Positions 56,108 to 64,000 of a stretch of 64,000 bases of DNA are shown here, one piece after another (within the stretch, counting starts at the first letter, position 1; each line of letters begins with the position of its first letter). Source of the DNA: Treponema sp. (GTDB lineage Bacteria > Spirochaetota > Spirochaetia > Treponematales > Treponemataceae); NCBI GenBank assembly GCA_016286535.1, contig JAEESZ010000003.1, positions 186,001 through 250,000 on the forward strand, written 5' to 3'. A program made the position numbers and the translations under genes. The notes beneath the pieces were generated by a model that saw only the letters and a program-made list of their open reading frames with translations, made no database searches and was not told where the DNA came from.

Positions 56108-57760
56108 TTATTTTGTGGTACTTTTGTATATTCTGTTTATTGCAACCGCGTGGAAGGCAATACCTTTTACATTACTCTTAATCAAGTTTGCATTACATTT
56201 CTGGTAGATTGGTGCAATTACGGCATCTTCAAGAATCATACCTTCTGCTTTTTTCATTGCAGCCCAGCGTTCCGGAATCTTTGTACAAAGCTCACCGTCT
56301 GTGCAGCTGGCAATAAGAGCATTATAAACAGGATTAAAGTAATTTCCCTGGTTATTGTCGTTTCCGGTTACCCACATGGCAAGGTAAGTCATTGGATCGG
56401 CATAGTCAGGTCCCCAGTTATTAAGACCAAACTGGAAATCGCCGGAAGACATGATTTTTCGTCTTTCTGTTTTAGGAACAGCCTTAACATTAATGTGAGT
56501 ACCAGGAAGAAGGCTTTCTATCTGCTCTTTTATTGAGTTAGAAGCTATTACCTGGGTTTCGCCGTCTGCAGTAAGAAGTTCAAGATTCAGATTTCTGACT
56601 CCTAATTCTCTTACAGCCTCGTTGTAGTACTGGCGGGCCAGCTGAGGATTGTAAGAACAAAGTTCAGGGAACTCAACTCCAGCCGGTGTAAAGTCTTTTC
56701 CATCCTGAGAGAAGGCAAAGCCCTTTGGAATGGCGGCATAGGCAGCTGCAGAACCATCAGCCATAAGACGAACAACAAGTTCACGGTCTATGGCATAAGA
56801 GAAGGCTCTTCTAAGATTTTTATTGGCAAAAAGAGGGTCATCAAAATTAAAGGTAAGATAATAAAGGAAGCCTGAATCTACAGGACGGAATTCCGGAGAA
56901 TTTTCCATGCGGACAACAGCCTCTCCGGAAAGTTCAACAAAGTCCAGCTGACCGTTCTGATACTTTCTAAGGGCATCTTCACTGCTGGCCAAAACTTCAT
57001 AATGAATTCCTCCAAGCTTTATTTTATCTGCATCATAATAGGCTGTGTTTTTTATAAAAGAAATTGATGTTGCACCAGGCTTGTATTCTGTAAGAAGGAA
57101 GGCTCCGTTTGAAAGACAGGTTTCTGGACTTGTAGCATATTTATCTCCACACTTTTCTACGAATTCCTGATTTGCAGGATAGAAAGTACAGAAATAAAGA
57201 AGCTGTTCAAAATAGGAAACAGGAACCTGAAGTTCTACCTCAAAGGTAAAATCATCTTTTGCCCTGACGCCAAGCTGATTTGGCTCCATCTGACCAGCCT
57301 GAATGGCAGTGGCATTTTTAATCTGGGCAATATCACTTATCATAAAGGCATATTCAGAACCTGTAGCAGGGTCAATTGCACGCTGCCAGCCATAGACAAA
57401 GTCGCGGGCTGTAACCTGAACACCATTTGACCAGAAAACATCATCACGAAGCTTAAAAGTATAATGGAGACCATCCTTTGAAACAGTCATCTCTTTACAA
57501 AGGGCATTTTTAACAGAACCGTCATCTGCCATTTGCATAAGACCATCTACCATATTTCCGATTAATTCAAAAGAAGTGGCAAAAACTGCAGTCTGCTGAT
57601 CAAGGGTGTCGATTGCAGCTTCAAGGGATACATTTAACACTGGTCCGCTGACATTCTTTTCGGGAAGGGGACCGGAAGTCTGTTTACCGTTAAGGTCAGA
57701 ACAGGCTGTTAAAACCAGACATAAAAATAGCAAAGCAAAGAAAGGAATAAATCGTTTCAT
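56108..57760 (-). CDS. Oligopeptide ABC transporter substrate-binding lipoprotein
   Basis: 550 residues from ATG 57760; the upstream TTG overlaps the GGAGAGAG ribosome site. Lipobox LVLTACSDL. OppA family SBP_bac_5: YTFKLRDDVFWSNGVQVTARDFVYGWQRAIDP, RAFSYAIDRELVVRLMADGSAAAYAAIPKG, FQFGLNNWGPDYADPMTYL. No permease or ATPase genes adjoin, so it must use others elsewhere. Located just before the chemoreceptor gene. Confidence 0.92.
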   Translation of the reverse strand: MKRFIPFFALLFLCLVLTACSDLNGKQTSGPLPEKNVSGPVLNVSLEAAIDTLDQQTAVFATSFELIGNMVDGLMQMADDGSVKNALCKEMTVSKDGLHYTFKLRDDVFWSNGVQVTARDFVYGWQRAIDPATGSEYAFMISDIAQIKNATAIQAGQMEPNQLGVRAKDDFTFEVELQVPVSYFEQLLYFCTFYPANQEFVEKCGDKYATSPETCLSNGAFLLTEYKPGATSISFIKNTAYYDADKIKLGGIHYEVLASSEDALRKYQNGQLDFVELSGEAVVRMENSPEFRPVDSGFLYYLTFNFDDPLFANKNLRRAFSYAIDRELVVRLMADGSAAAYAAIPKGFAFSQDGKDFTPAGVEFPELCSYNPQLARQYYNEAVRELGVRNLNLELLTADGETQVIASNSIKEQIESLLPGTHINVKAVPKTERRKIMSSGDFQFGLNNWGPDYADPMTYLAMWVTGNDNNQGNYFNPVYNALIASCTDGELCTKIPERWAAMKKAEGMILEDAVIAPIYQKCNANLIKSNVKGIAFHAVAINRIYKSTTK

Positions 57761-57848
57761 ATCTCTCTCCAATATATAGTTTAAAACGTTTTACTACAAT
57801 AATAATTATTCTTTAATTATCCAATCTGAGTACACGATTGTCAATAAT

Positions 57849-57903
57849 AAAAAGAACTGCCCCTCACACACGAAAGGATATTAAGAGTGTGGCAGGGCAG
57901 TTC
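57849..57903 (-). terminator. Rho-independent terminator of the K-D-cysK operon
   Basis: Long stem GAACTGCCC (57854-57862) / GGGCAGTTC (57895-57903), extended by CACAC/GTGTG. On the minus strand it is followed by TTTTTATTATT. It is 38 bases past the cysK paralogue stop. Confidence 0.85.
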
Positions 57904-57940
57904 ATAAAACAGGAGAATTTTTAAATTATTATTTTTTATT

Positions 57941-58921
57941 TTAATCTTTAAATAAATCTGTACTTAAATATCTTAAACCAGTATCTGGAAAAACAATTAC
58001 GATGTTTTTTCCTTCATACTCAGGTCTGCGGGCAAGTTCTGTGGCTCCCCAAAGTGCGGCTCCACTTGAATTACCAACCAGAATACCATCAGATTTTGCT
58101 ACAATTCTGGCTGCTTCAAAAGAAGGTTTTACAGTTGCAACAAGAACTTCGTCATAAACACCGGTAGTATTGCGAACTGTTATTGGTACACGCTCTTCCG
58201 GTACTTCAGTAAAGTTGTGGATACCGGTAAGGGCTGTAGCTTCAATTGCAGGCTCTACAGCAACAACCTTTACTGCAGGATTTTTTGCCTTTACATAATC
58301 GCTGATTCCACGGATTGTACCACCGGTTCCAACTGCACTTACAACTGCGGCAAGGTCTCCTTCTGTCTGATCCCAGATTTCTGCCCCAGTTGTGTCGTGG
58401 TGAGCCAGAGGATTTTTAGGATTTAGCATCTGGTCTACAAAGAAAATGTTTTCTCCTGCTGCCTGGCGGTCGCGGATATGCTGCTTTAATATATTTGTTG
58501 CTGCAACAAAGTCTCCGTTTGTTGTTTTTAATGCTTCCTGAATTTCGGGTACATCACTTATGCGGCTTACATTCGCCCCAAAAGCCTTCATAATGTCAAA
58601 GCGTTCCTGACTTGTCCCGTCCTGAAGGTAAATTGTAACATCGTACCCCTTCATTGCACCGATGGCACTTACTGCAATACCGGTATTTCCACTTGTATAT
58701 TCTACAAGAGTAGTTACCCCCGGTTTGATTTTTCCTTCCCGCTCAGCATCTTCAATAATTCTGAGAACGATGCGGTCCTTAATACTTCCAATTGGATTAA
58801 AATATTCAACTTTGGCAAGAAGATGAGCCTTGAGCCCAAGTTTTTTTTCGTAACCATGAAGTCTTACAAGCGGTGTATTTCCAACAAGTTCTGTTAATGA
58901 GTCGTGTATTTGTTTTGCCAT
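57941..58921 (-). CDS. Divergent cysteine synthase-family PLP enzyme
   Basis: 326 residues from ATG 58921, preceded by GTAGGAGAAAA; the ORF extends upstream into the D gene without support. PLP Lys in NPIGSIKDRIVL, GVGTGG-like loop AVGTGGTIRGISDYV, and VFPDTGLRYLSTDLF. Where canonical CysK has PTSGNTG and PxxMSxERR it has EYTSGNTG and LQDGTSQERF, so substrate preference may differ from that of 31877-32815. It is 10 bases after the D-like gene, in the same operon. A role with methanethiol, sulfide or another nucleophile is possible. Confidence 0.85.
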   Translation of the reverse strand: MAKQIHDSLTELVGNTPLVRLHGYEKKLGLKAHLLAKVEYFNPIGSIKDRIVLRIIEDAEREGKIKPGVTTLVEYTSGNTGIAVSAIGAMKGYDVTIYLQDGTSQERFDIMKAFGANVSRISDVPEIQEALKTTNGDFVAATNILKQHIRDRQAAGENIFFVDQMLNPKNPLAHHDTTGAEIWDQTEGDLAAVVSAVGTGGTIRGISDYVKAKNPAVKVVAVEPAIEATALTGIHNFTEVPEERVPITVRNTTGVYDEVLVATVKPSFEAARIVAKSDGILVGNSSGAALWGATELARRPEYEGKNIVIVFPDTGLRYLSTDLFKD

Positions 58922-58931
58922 AACTTTTCTC

Positions 58932-60404
58932 CTACTTTTTAGCTTCTGCGTTAATAAATTTGTCTGCTCCCTGTTCATACCACCACTTTGTGTATGGCAG
59001 CTTAATGCGGGCAGCAAGGTTCTTTTCAAAACTGCGGTTTGTAACAGTGTCGCGAATAAGCTTTGCAAAGCTCAAAGTTCCTTCGTAACCGAATACCGTA
59101 TATTCATCAGCCACAAAGACTGCGGCAAAGCCCTGTTTTATGGCCCAAACTGTAGTTCCCGGATGACGGCTGAAATAAACATCAGGCTTATAGTGATTAA
59201 GGATGTTCAAAACCTCATAGTTCTGCTGGTCTGCAACGGCAACCTTCATATCTTTTGGAGAGTTTTCAAGAAGATGCTCAAGGGCTGGAGGAACTTTTCC
59301 GTTGTCGTACTTGTAGTCGTAATGCCAGGCAAGAGCGTATTCTACTGTCATGCCAAATTCCTGAAGTACTCGGGCAATTTCATATGTAAAGCCTGGTCCC
59401 ATACCTATTACGGCTTTGAGCCCCTTAAGCTGTGCTGTTACTTCTTCAATCTGAGGAAGGTAAATTGCTCTCTGCTTTTCTATGTAAGCTTCTGCCTCTG
59501 CCCTCTTACCAATTGCATCTCCAATTCCACGAAGCCAGGTTTCAAAGCCGGTTACACCAGAATGGTTGATTGTGCGCACATAAGGAACTCCGTATTTTTC
59601 TTCAAGGGCATTTCCAAGGTAGGTTCCCAAAGTACCGCAGATACAAACTGTAGCAAGGGCCTCACTCAAGTGGCTGAGTTCTTCAATAGTTGAGTTACAG
59701 TAAAGAAACTGAGGCTCAGCATCAAAAACCTCATTAAAGATTTTTGTGATCTGAGGGCGGGCACTTTCGTAGAAGTTTTTGATATTGATTGTGCGTCTTT
59801 TCTGCTTAGGTGGCTGTACAATTCCCTGCAAAACTGCATGGTCAGAAATATCAAAACCACTGGCCCAGATTCTGGACTTAAAACCTTCGCAGTGAACAGG
59901 AATTACGGGTACAGGAAGTTCTGCATTAAGATCACTGGCAACTCCATCAACATCTTCGCCGGTAACTCCTGAAACACAGCTTGTAGAAACAAAGATTGCA
60001 TCAGGCTTGTAGGCTTCGTAAGTGTGGCGGATAATTTTTGCAAGGTCATTTGTTGCACCAAAAACTGTGTCTTTTTCGTTCAGGTCAGTGCAGACAAAAA
60101 CTGAGTTTGTAGTTTTATTTACACGGGCTGCAATCTGACCGAATTTTACAGCGTCGTTACTGGCCATTGCGGTACAGCCGGCAGGAGCGTGGTAAACGAC
60201 CGCAACATTTCTAATGGCGGCCAGAGCATTTAGGGCACAACCTGAAAGGCAGGAACTTGACTGGCTGAAACAGCGTTCCCGGTTACGAAGACTTCCATCC
60301 TCAGATTTTTTTACAAGGGTTTCAAGATCCCCCACAAAACCTGTAATGGAACCAAGTCTATTTTCTCGAATTGCTATATTTGCGTTTGAAAAATTAAATG
60401 GCAT
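58932..60404 (-). CDS. NifD-like nitrogenase component protein, paralogue 2 (partner of K)
   Basis: 490 residues. Cys52 (QSSSC), Cys77 (APAGC), Cys143 (STSC) match the P-cluster positions; there are extra Cys45 and Cys56. ATVCICGTLGTYLGNALEEKYG carries Cys254/256 in the cofactor-ligand region. Aligned without gaps to the NifD His442 segment (KQGFAAVFVADEYTVFGYEG), the His position is Ala432. Similar throughout to 44027-45502 (same ENRLG start, NALEEKYGVPY, SPYTKWW-like end). Second gene of the K-D-cysK operon, after a long hairpin. Candidate marD. Confidence 0.88.
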   Translation of the reverse strand: MPFNFSNANIAIRENRLGSITGFVGDLETLVKKSEDGSLRNRERCFSQSSSCLSGCALNALAAIRNVAVVYHAPAGCTAMASNDAVKFGQIAARVNKTTNSVFVCTDLNEKDTVFGATNDLAKIIRHTYEAYKPDAIFVSTSCVSGVTGEDVDGVASDLNAELPVPVIPVHCEGFKSRIWASGFDISDHAVLQGIVQPPKQKRRTINIKNFYESARPQITKIFNEVFDAEPQFLYCNSTIEELSHLSEALATVCICGTLGTYLGNALEEKYGVPYVRTINHSGVTGFETWLRGIGDAIGKRAEAEAYIEKQRAIYLPQIEEVTAQLKGLKAVIGMGPGFTYEIARVLQEFGMTVEYALAWHYDYKYDNGKVPPALEHLLENSPKDMKVAVADQQNYEVLNILNHYKPDVYFSRHPGTTVWAIKQGFAAVFVADEYTVFGYEGTLSFAKLIRDTVTNRSFEKNLAARIKLPYTKWWYEQGADKFINAEAKK

Positions 60405-60432
60405 AAATACCTCTCTATAAATTATTTCTTAC

Positions 60433-60536
60433 TACAGGCCCAAAGATGCGGGTCCCAGCAACGGCGAAAATCAGGGCACCTTCCCACAGGGCCCGCTCCC
60501 TAATTTTCGCCTGCGTCCCACATCTTTGGGCCTGTA
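60433..60536. repeat. 104-bp near-palindrome between K-like and D-like genes
   Basis: Perfect 16-base outer arms TACAGGCCCAAAGATG (60433-60448) and complement (60521-60536). Inner arms GGCGAAAATCAGGG (60463-60476) and CCCTAATTTTCGCC (60498-60511) pair with one mismatch, and the apex is G+C-rich. More G+C-rich than its surroundings. As RNA it would fold into one long hairpin between the two cistrons. No T run follows, so it is not a plain terminator. Confidence 0.85.
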
Positions 60537-60564
60537 TAACCTTTATTTCTAACTGCTCTTATGT

Positions 60565-61869
60565 CTATAATTTAAGTTTACTCATTGCGGCGGTGTAAAT
60601 CTGTTCCAGAAGATGTAGTCCGCCCGAATAGCCTGCAATGTGGTCGTTAATTACAAGTTTTTCCAGCATTGGATAACTTACATTTACATAATGTGCACCG
60701 ATTTCTGCAGCAAGCTTCTTTTCCCAGTTAGAACCGATAATCAGAGGAGTTCCTGCAAAATCCATAGCCTTAATCTGCTCCTGAATATCGTGTCCATCTG
60801 TTGTAAACTGGACCTGAGTTTTTATTCCATAATTCAGACTGTTTACTTCATCTGTAATTTTCTGCTGGAAAGCTTTTGGAGCGTCATCCACAATAAAGAG
60901 TTTCTCAGGGAAAAGACCCATATCATTTACCAGGAATTTTGTAACTGCAATTGTATATTCGCTGTCGCTTACTACAGTAAAGCGTTTTCCAAGAATACGG
61001 GTTTCAAGCAGAGTATCTGCAAAACGCTCAATATAATAGTAGAACTCAGCTTCTTTCTCGGCGATAACTCTTTCTGTGAGCCCTTTATCAGCTCCTGTAA
61101 AATCCTGGACAGCACGAAGGAACTTTGTTGTTTCGCTGGCACCAATAGGTAAAACCGGATACTGCAATAAAGGAATACCAAAACGGCTCTGCAAATATTT
61201 TGCACTTTCAAGTCCGGCCCATGGTGAAACAAGAATTGTAAACTCAGCGTTTGGAACTTTTTTAAGATTTTCAAGTCCGCGGTCAAAACCAAAAATTGTA
61301 TTAGGCTTTAAACCAATTGCCTGCAATAAAGATTCAATCTCGCGTAAATTACCCAGCCAGTAAGGATCCTGCTGAGGAGGGGCTACAAAAAGATTTACCA
61401 GTCCCTTTTCTTTTGCAGGCTCAGCTTCGGCAAGATACTGCTCAAAAAGTGATTTTAAAATCCAGTCATGGCCAACATAGTTGTTTCCCTTAAAACCAGG
61501 AGTCTTTGCCCAGACAACAGGCTTTTCTGCATTTGCAAAGTTGCCTGCAACCTCTTCAATATCATCTCCAATAATTTCTCCGGTACAGCCCGAAAGCACA
61601 ACAAATAAATCTGCATCAATTACCTTAAGGGAATTCTCTATAGTTGAACGGAGTTTACTGCTTCCTCCGAATACAACTTCTTTTTCGCTGATAGATGTAC
61701 ACGGAAAAATGTTTGGACTGTAACGACCACTTGTTCCGTTATTATCATTTAATTTTGCAGCACAACCCGGTCCTGAATGCAGGATTGGAATTGCTCCGGG
61801 AATTGCCTGAACAGTCTGCATTGCTGCAAGCGCACATTTGTAACGTGGCTGATCCAGTATCTTTGCCAT
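60565..61869 (-). CDS. NifK-like nitrogenase component protein
   Basis: 434 residues, shorter than the 510-520 of NifK because the N-terminal extension is missing. Cysteines Cys12 (PRYKCALAAM), Cys36 (SGPGC) and Cys95 (LSGCTGEIIGDD) match NifK Cys70/95/153, and FPCTSISEKEVVFGGSSKL matches the NifK switch region. Forms the beta half of the P-cluster site with the D-like protein. First gene of its operon, with an operator at the promoter. Candidate marK. Confidence 0.88.
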   Translation of the reverse strand: MAKILDQPRYKCALAAMQTVQAIPGAIPILHSGPGCAAKLNDNNGTSGRYSPNIFPCTSISEKEVVFGGSSKLRSTIENSLKVIDADLFVVLSGCTGEIIGDDIEEVAGNFANAEKPVVWAKTPGFKGNNYVGHDWILKSLFEQYLAEAEPAKEKGLVNLFVAPPQQDPYWLGNLREIESLLQAIGLKPNTIFGFDRGLENLKKVPNAEFTILVSPWAGLESAKYLQSRFGIPLLQYPVLPIGASETTKFLRAVQDFTGADKGLTERVIAEKEAEFYYYIERFADTLLETRILGKRFTVVSDSEYTIAVTKFLVNDMGLFPEKLFIVDDAPKAFQQKITDEVNSLNYGIKTQVQFTTDGHDIQEQIKAMDFAGTPLIIGSNWEKKLAAEIGAHYVNVSYPMLEKLVINDHIAGYSGGLHLLEQIYTAAMSKLKL

Positions 61870-61897
61870 AATCGCTCCTATTAACTAATTTACTTTT

Positions 61898-61957
61898 CCT
61901 ATTGACTTAGTAGGTTACTCAAGTTATACTACCATTTACCTAGTGAGTCAATAGGTA
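61898..61957. promoter_or_regulatory. Face-to-face overlapping divergent promoters with two operators
   Basis: Plus promoter for the C-S lyase: -35 TTGACT 61902-61907, 17 bases, -10 TATACT 61925-61930. Minus promoter for the K-D-cysK operon: -35 TTGACT 61946-61951, 17 bases, -10 TATAAC 61923-61928. The -10 boxes share bases. Operator 1 (CCTATT-N5-AGTAGG, 61898-61914) covers the plus -35; operator 2 (TACCTAGT-N5-AATAGGTA, 61937-61957) covers the minus -35. Confidence 0.75.
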
Positions 61958-61989
61958 TTACAAAATATTTTTATAACAAGGAGCCTGAT

Positions 61990-63156
61990 ATGAGTTACAA
62001 TTTCAATCAAATCACCGACCGTCACAACACAAATGCCTGCAAAATTGATCTTGCAGTTGCAAGAGGTAAACCAGCAGATGTTCTTTCTTTATGGGTTGCT
62101 GACATGGATTTTCCAACAGCTCCCGCAATACTGCAGGCCCTGCACCAGAAAATTGACCATGGAATTTTTGGTTATTCCTGCCTGGATGAAGAGTTCCATA
62201 CAGCCCTTGCTTCCTGGATGAAAAATGAACACAACTTTACTTTTGATCGCAGGGAACTTGTAACTACACCGGGCGTTGTTTTTGCAATCTCCTCTGCAAT
62301 AAAGGCTTTTACAAAGGAGGGAGACTCTGTACTTATTCAGAGTCCTGTTTATTATCCTTTTAAAAATATGATAGAAGCAAATAATCGCCGTACAGTTACA
62401 TCTTCTCTTTACGAAAAGGATGGGAAATGGCAGATAGACTTTAACGACTTTGAAAAAAAGATTATAGAAAATGATGTAAAGCTTTTTATTTTATGTAGTC
62501 CACATAATCCGGTCAGCAGAGTCTGGACCCGCAATGAACTCAAGGGTCTGGCAGAAATTTGTCTGCGCCACAAGGTTATTGTCTTTGCAGATGAAATTCA
62601 CAACGACTTTGTTTATGCCCCAAATGTTCACACTGTTTTTTCAACTCTTTCAGAAGAAGTTGCACAGAACAGTATTGTTTCTATGTCGCCAAGTAAAAGC
62701 TTTAATCTGGCAGGCCTTCAGTTTTCTACAAACTTTATAAAAAACCCGGAACTTAGGGCAAAATTTAAGGACGAAAGAAATAAGACCGGTTATGATGAAC
62801 CAAGCCTTATGGGTATAGTTGCAGCAAAGGCCGCCTATTCACAGGGTAAGGAATGGCTGGAAGAACTAAAAAAGCACCTGCTGGAAAATATAGCCTTTGT
62901 ACGGTCTTATCTTAAGGAAAAAATTCCTCAGGCCCGGTTGATTGAACCTGAAGGAACCTTCCTTTTATGGATTGATTTTTCTGCACTTGGCTATACAGAT
63001 GAAGAACTGGACAGACTGATAGTAAACAAGGCAAAAGTCTGGCTGGACCGCGGAACAATGTTTGGAGCAGAAGGAAAATGCTACCAGAGAATAAACATTG
63101 CTACGCCACAGGCCTTATTAAAAGAGGCCATCGACAGAATTGCAGGAGCCTTGTAA
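61990..63156 (+). CDS. MalY/PatB-type PLP C-S lyase (cystathionine beta-lyase-like)
   Basis: 388 residues, fold type I aminotransferase of the MalY/PatB branch. LSLWVADMDFPTAPAI opening, GYSCLDEEF, VTTPGVVFAISSAIKAF, CSPHNPVSRVW, VFADEIHNDFVY, and PLP Lys in SPSKSFNLAGLQ. Cleaves cystathionine or other cysteine thioethers to give a thiol, pyruvate and ammonia. RBS AAGGAG. Divergent from the K-D-cysK operon with a shared control region, so it probably belongs to the same sulfur regulon. No clear terminator. Confidence 0.9.
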   Translation: MSYNFNQITDRHNTNACKIDLAVARGKPADVLSLWVADMDFPTAPAILQALHQKIDHGIFGYSCLDEEFHTALASWMKNEHNFTFDRRELVTTPGVVFAISSAIKAFTKEGDSVLIQSPVYYPFKNMIEANNRRTVTSSLYEKDGKWQIDFNDFEKKIIENDVKLFILCSPHNPVSRVWTRNELKGLAEICLRHKVIVFADEIHNDFVYAPNVHTVFSTLSEEVAQNSIVSMSPSKSFNLAGLQFSTNFIKNPELRAKFKDERNKTGYDEPSLMGIVAAKAAYSQGKEWLEELKKHLLENIAFVRSYLKEKIPQARLIEPEGTFLLWIDFSALGYTDEELDRLIVNKAKVWLDRGTMFGAEGKCYQRINIATPQALLKEAIDRIAGAL

Positions 63157-63222
63157 AACCGCCTGCAAAATAATAAAGGATTCTGTAGGAGCCGATGGAG
63201 AATCTTAAAATAGATAACAAAC

Positions 63223-64000
63223 TTATGCTGCATACAGTTCTTTCTGGAAATCAACAAATATTCTATTGATATCAACAAGAGAACCAAGTTCTGTTTTCGC
63301 ATCATTTATTGTTCCATACTTGAGTTTAATAAGTTCAGGTAGATTCTCCATTGAAAGTTCACCATAACCTTGCTGGACATATTGCTGTAATACAAAATCC
63401 ACAAATTCCGTTTGTTTTGCATTTAGTTCGGTTGCAAGTAAAGGTCTTACCATAGATACACGCTGCTGGCGTTCAAGAGGATTCGTCTGGTATGCAAGAT
63501 ATTCAAGAACATCAAGAAGGTCACACTTCTCATAGTTTAACATTTCCTGAACTTTCAAAAGTTTATCAAGAGAGAATCCGTCATGTTCCATTTTTTCAAG
63601 CAATGCTTTTCTTGTTTCTGGATTCTGCCATTGAGTTCTTAAATCTTCATCATCTTTAAAGAATTTAGGAAGCGTTTCGTTATCAACAAGGACGTTTACA
63701 AATTCTTTTAGCGTAATGAGTTTTCCGTCGAACATTATACGTTCTTCCCAATTGAAGTCTTTCTTTATCTTTGCTTTTCTGCCCTTTCCTATTTCAATTT
63801 CGATAACATCTTTAGGACAGGTGCAGGGAAGATTTCCGCAGATAGGACATGGCTTTGGCGGACATATACAAGGCCACTTACCACACACAGGGCAAGGACG
63901 AGGAGGGCGTTTACATTCGCAAGGCCATTTACCACAGACCGGACATTTAGGATGAGTGCTACACTCGCAAGGGTATTTTTCACAAATAGGACAAACTGGA
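63223..64000 (-). CDS. HsdR-type C-terminal domain with tandem Cys units (runs off right edge)
   Basis: The frame is open from the right edge of the window to the stop at 63223, about 259 codons visible. Four tandem units of the form CPxC-x3-PCxC (CPICEKYPCEC, CPVCGKWPCEC, CPVCGKWPCIC, CPICGNLPCTC) are followed by a helical region (about residues 70-255: LPKFFKDDEDLRTQWQNPE, LLKVQEMLNYEKCDLLDVL, LERQQRVSMV) that matches the C-terminal domain of type I restriction HsdR (EcoEI_R_C). The GTG at 63888 is not the true start. The Cys units probably bind zinc. Confidence 0.75.
   Translation of the reverse strand, partial: PVCPICEKYPCECSTHPKCPVCGKWPCECKRPPRPCPVCGKWPCICPPKPCPICGNLPCTCPKDVIEIEIGKGRKAKIKKDFNWEERIMFDGKLITLKEFVNVLVDNETLPKFFKDDEDLRTQWQNPETRKALLEKMEHDGFSLDKLLKVQEMLNYEKCDLLDVLEYLAYQTNPLERQQRVSMVRPLLATELNAKQTEFVDFVLQQYVQQGYGELSMENLPELIKLKYGTINDAKTELGSLVDINRIFVDFQKELYAA

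Noticed and set aside
57941..59068. Longer start for the cysK paralogue (59068)
   Set aside because: The extra 49 codons overlap the end of the D-like gene, while ATG 58921 has a good ribosome site and aligns with CysK N-termini.
59163..59693. Plus-strand ORF of 176 codons
   Set aside because: Antisense to the D-like paralogue 2, which has strong motifs throughout this stretch.
60640..61152. Plus-strand ORF of 170 codons
   Set aside because: Antisense to the K-like gene with its conserved residues.
63716..64000. Short tandem direct repeats suggestive of CRISPR
   Set aside because: The repetition is in frame, codes for CPxC-x3-PCxC units and lacks unique spacers of constant length.

Overview
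The window reads as the chromosome of a host-associated spirochete, most likely a gut or rumen Treponema. The evidence is a Treponema-type periplasmic core flagellin (FlaB) behind a sigma-28-like promoter, relaxed spirochaetal lipoboxes, Treponema-style outer-membrane barrels and InlB-like/Ig-like repeat surface proteins, and a cytoplasmic GH10 xylanase. No rRNA, tRNA, CRISPR array or insertion sequence was seen. Coding density is high; the only gene-free stretch over 300 bases is 22451-22805.

Layout. 1-9445: lipoprotein (partial), patatin-barrel protein, purD, a very large surface lipoprotein split by a one-base frameshift in a T6 tract, and a zinc-ribbon membrane protein. 9509-13095: flaB, an O-methyltransferase, a MerR regulator with an Rsm22-like methyltransferase, and a small membrane protein. 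13181-19098: a five-gene operon (LolD-like ATPase, two FtsX-type permeases, a LolA-like periplasmic protein and an outer-membrane barrel) that looks like a lipid or lipoprotein export system. 19145-30483: ordinary housekeeping and envelope genes (UDG-like protein, cardiolipin synthase, LysM protein, lytic transglycosylase, cation antiporter, NifU-type scaffold, SlyD, PrsW-like protein, xylanase).

31800-63156 is the centre of interest: an approximately 31-kb sulfur-scavenging island built around a nitrogenase-like enzyme. It carries a NifB-like radical SAM protein, two NifX-like proteins, a NifH-like reductase, two NifD-like paralogues (one with a NifK-like partner, one embedded in a NitT/TauT-type ABC transporter operon), two O-acetylserine sulfhydrylase homologues, a cystathionine gamma-synthase/O-acetylhomoserine sulfhydrylase-family enzyme, a MalY/PatB C-S lyase, metE, metF, two NitT/TauT-type ABC importers, an Isf-like iron-sulfur flavoprotein and two LysR regulators. 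A shared palindrome, ACCTAYT-N5-AGTAGGT, which contains the LysR-type T-N11-A signature, recurs at the promoters of most of these units. At four promoters it overlaps a -35 box spaced exactly 17 bp from a -10. The two NifD-like proteins keep three P-cluster-type cysteines and a Cys in the FeMo-cofactor ligand region, but the position of the cofactor-binding His is Asn or Ala. With no nifE/N/V in view, this argues against dinitrogen fixation. The gene content best matches methylthio-alkane reductase (Mar) systems, which release methanethiol from organic thioethers for methionine synthesis, or a relative acting on another organosulfur substrate. The function is inferred, not shown.

Inside or beside the island are two divergent class III nucleotide-cyclase-like proteins, a chemoreceptor, an oligopeptide-binding lipoprotein, an FtsX/ATPase/DUF4418-like transporter and a patatin. 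At the right edge is the C-terminal end of a type I restriction HsdR-like protein preceded by tandem CPxC-x3-PCxC cysteine units; it runs off the window.
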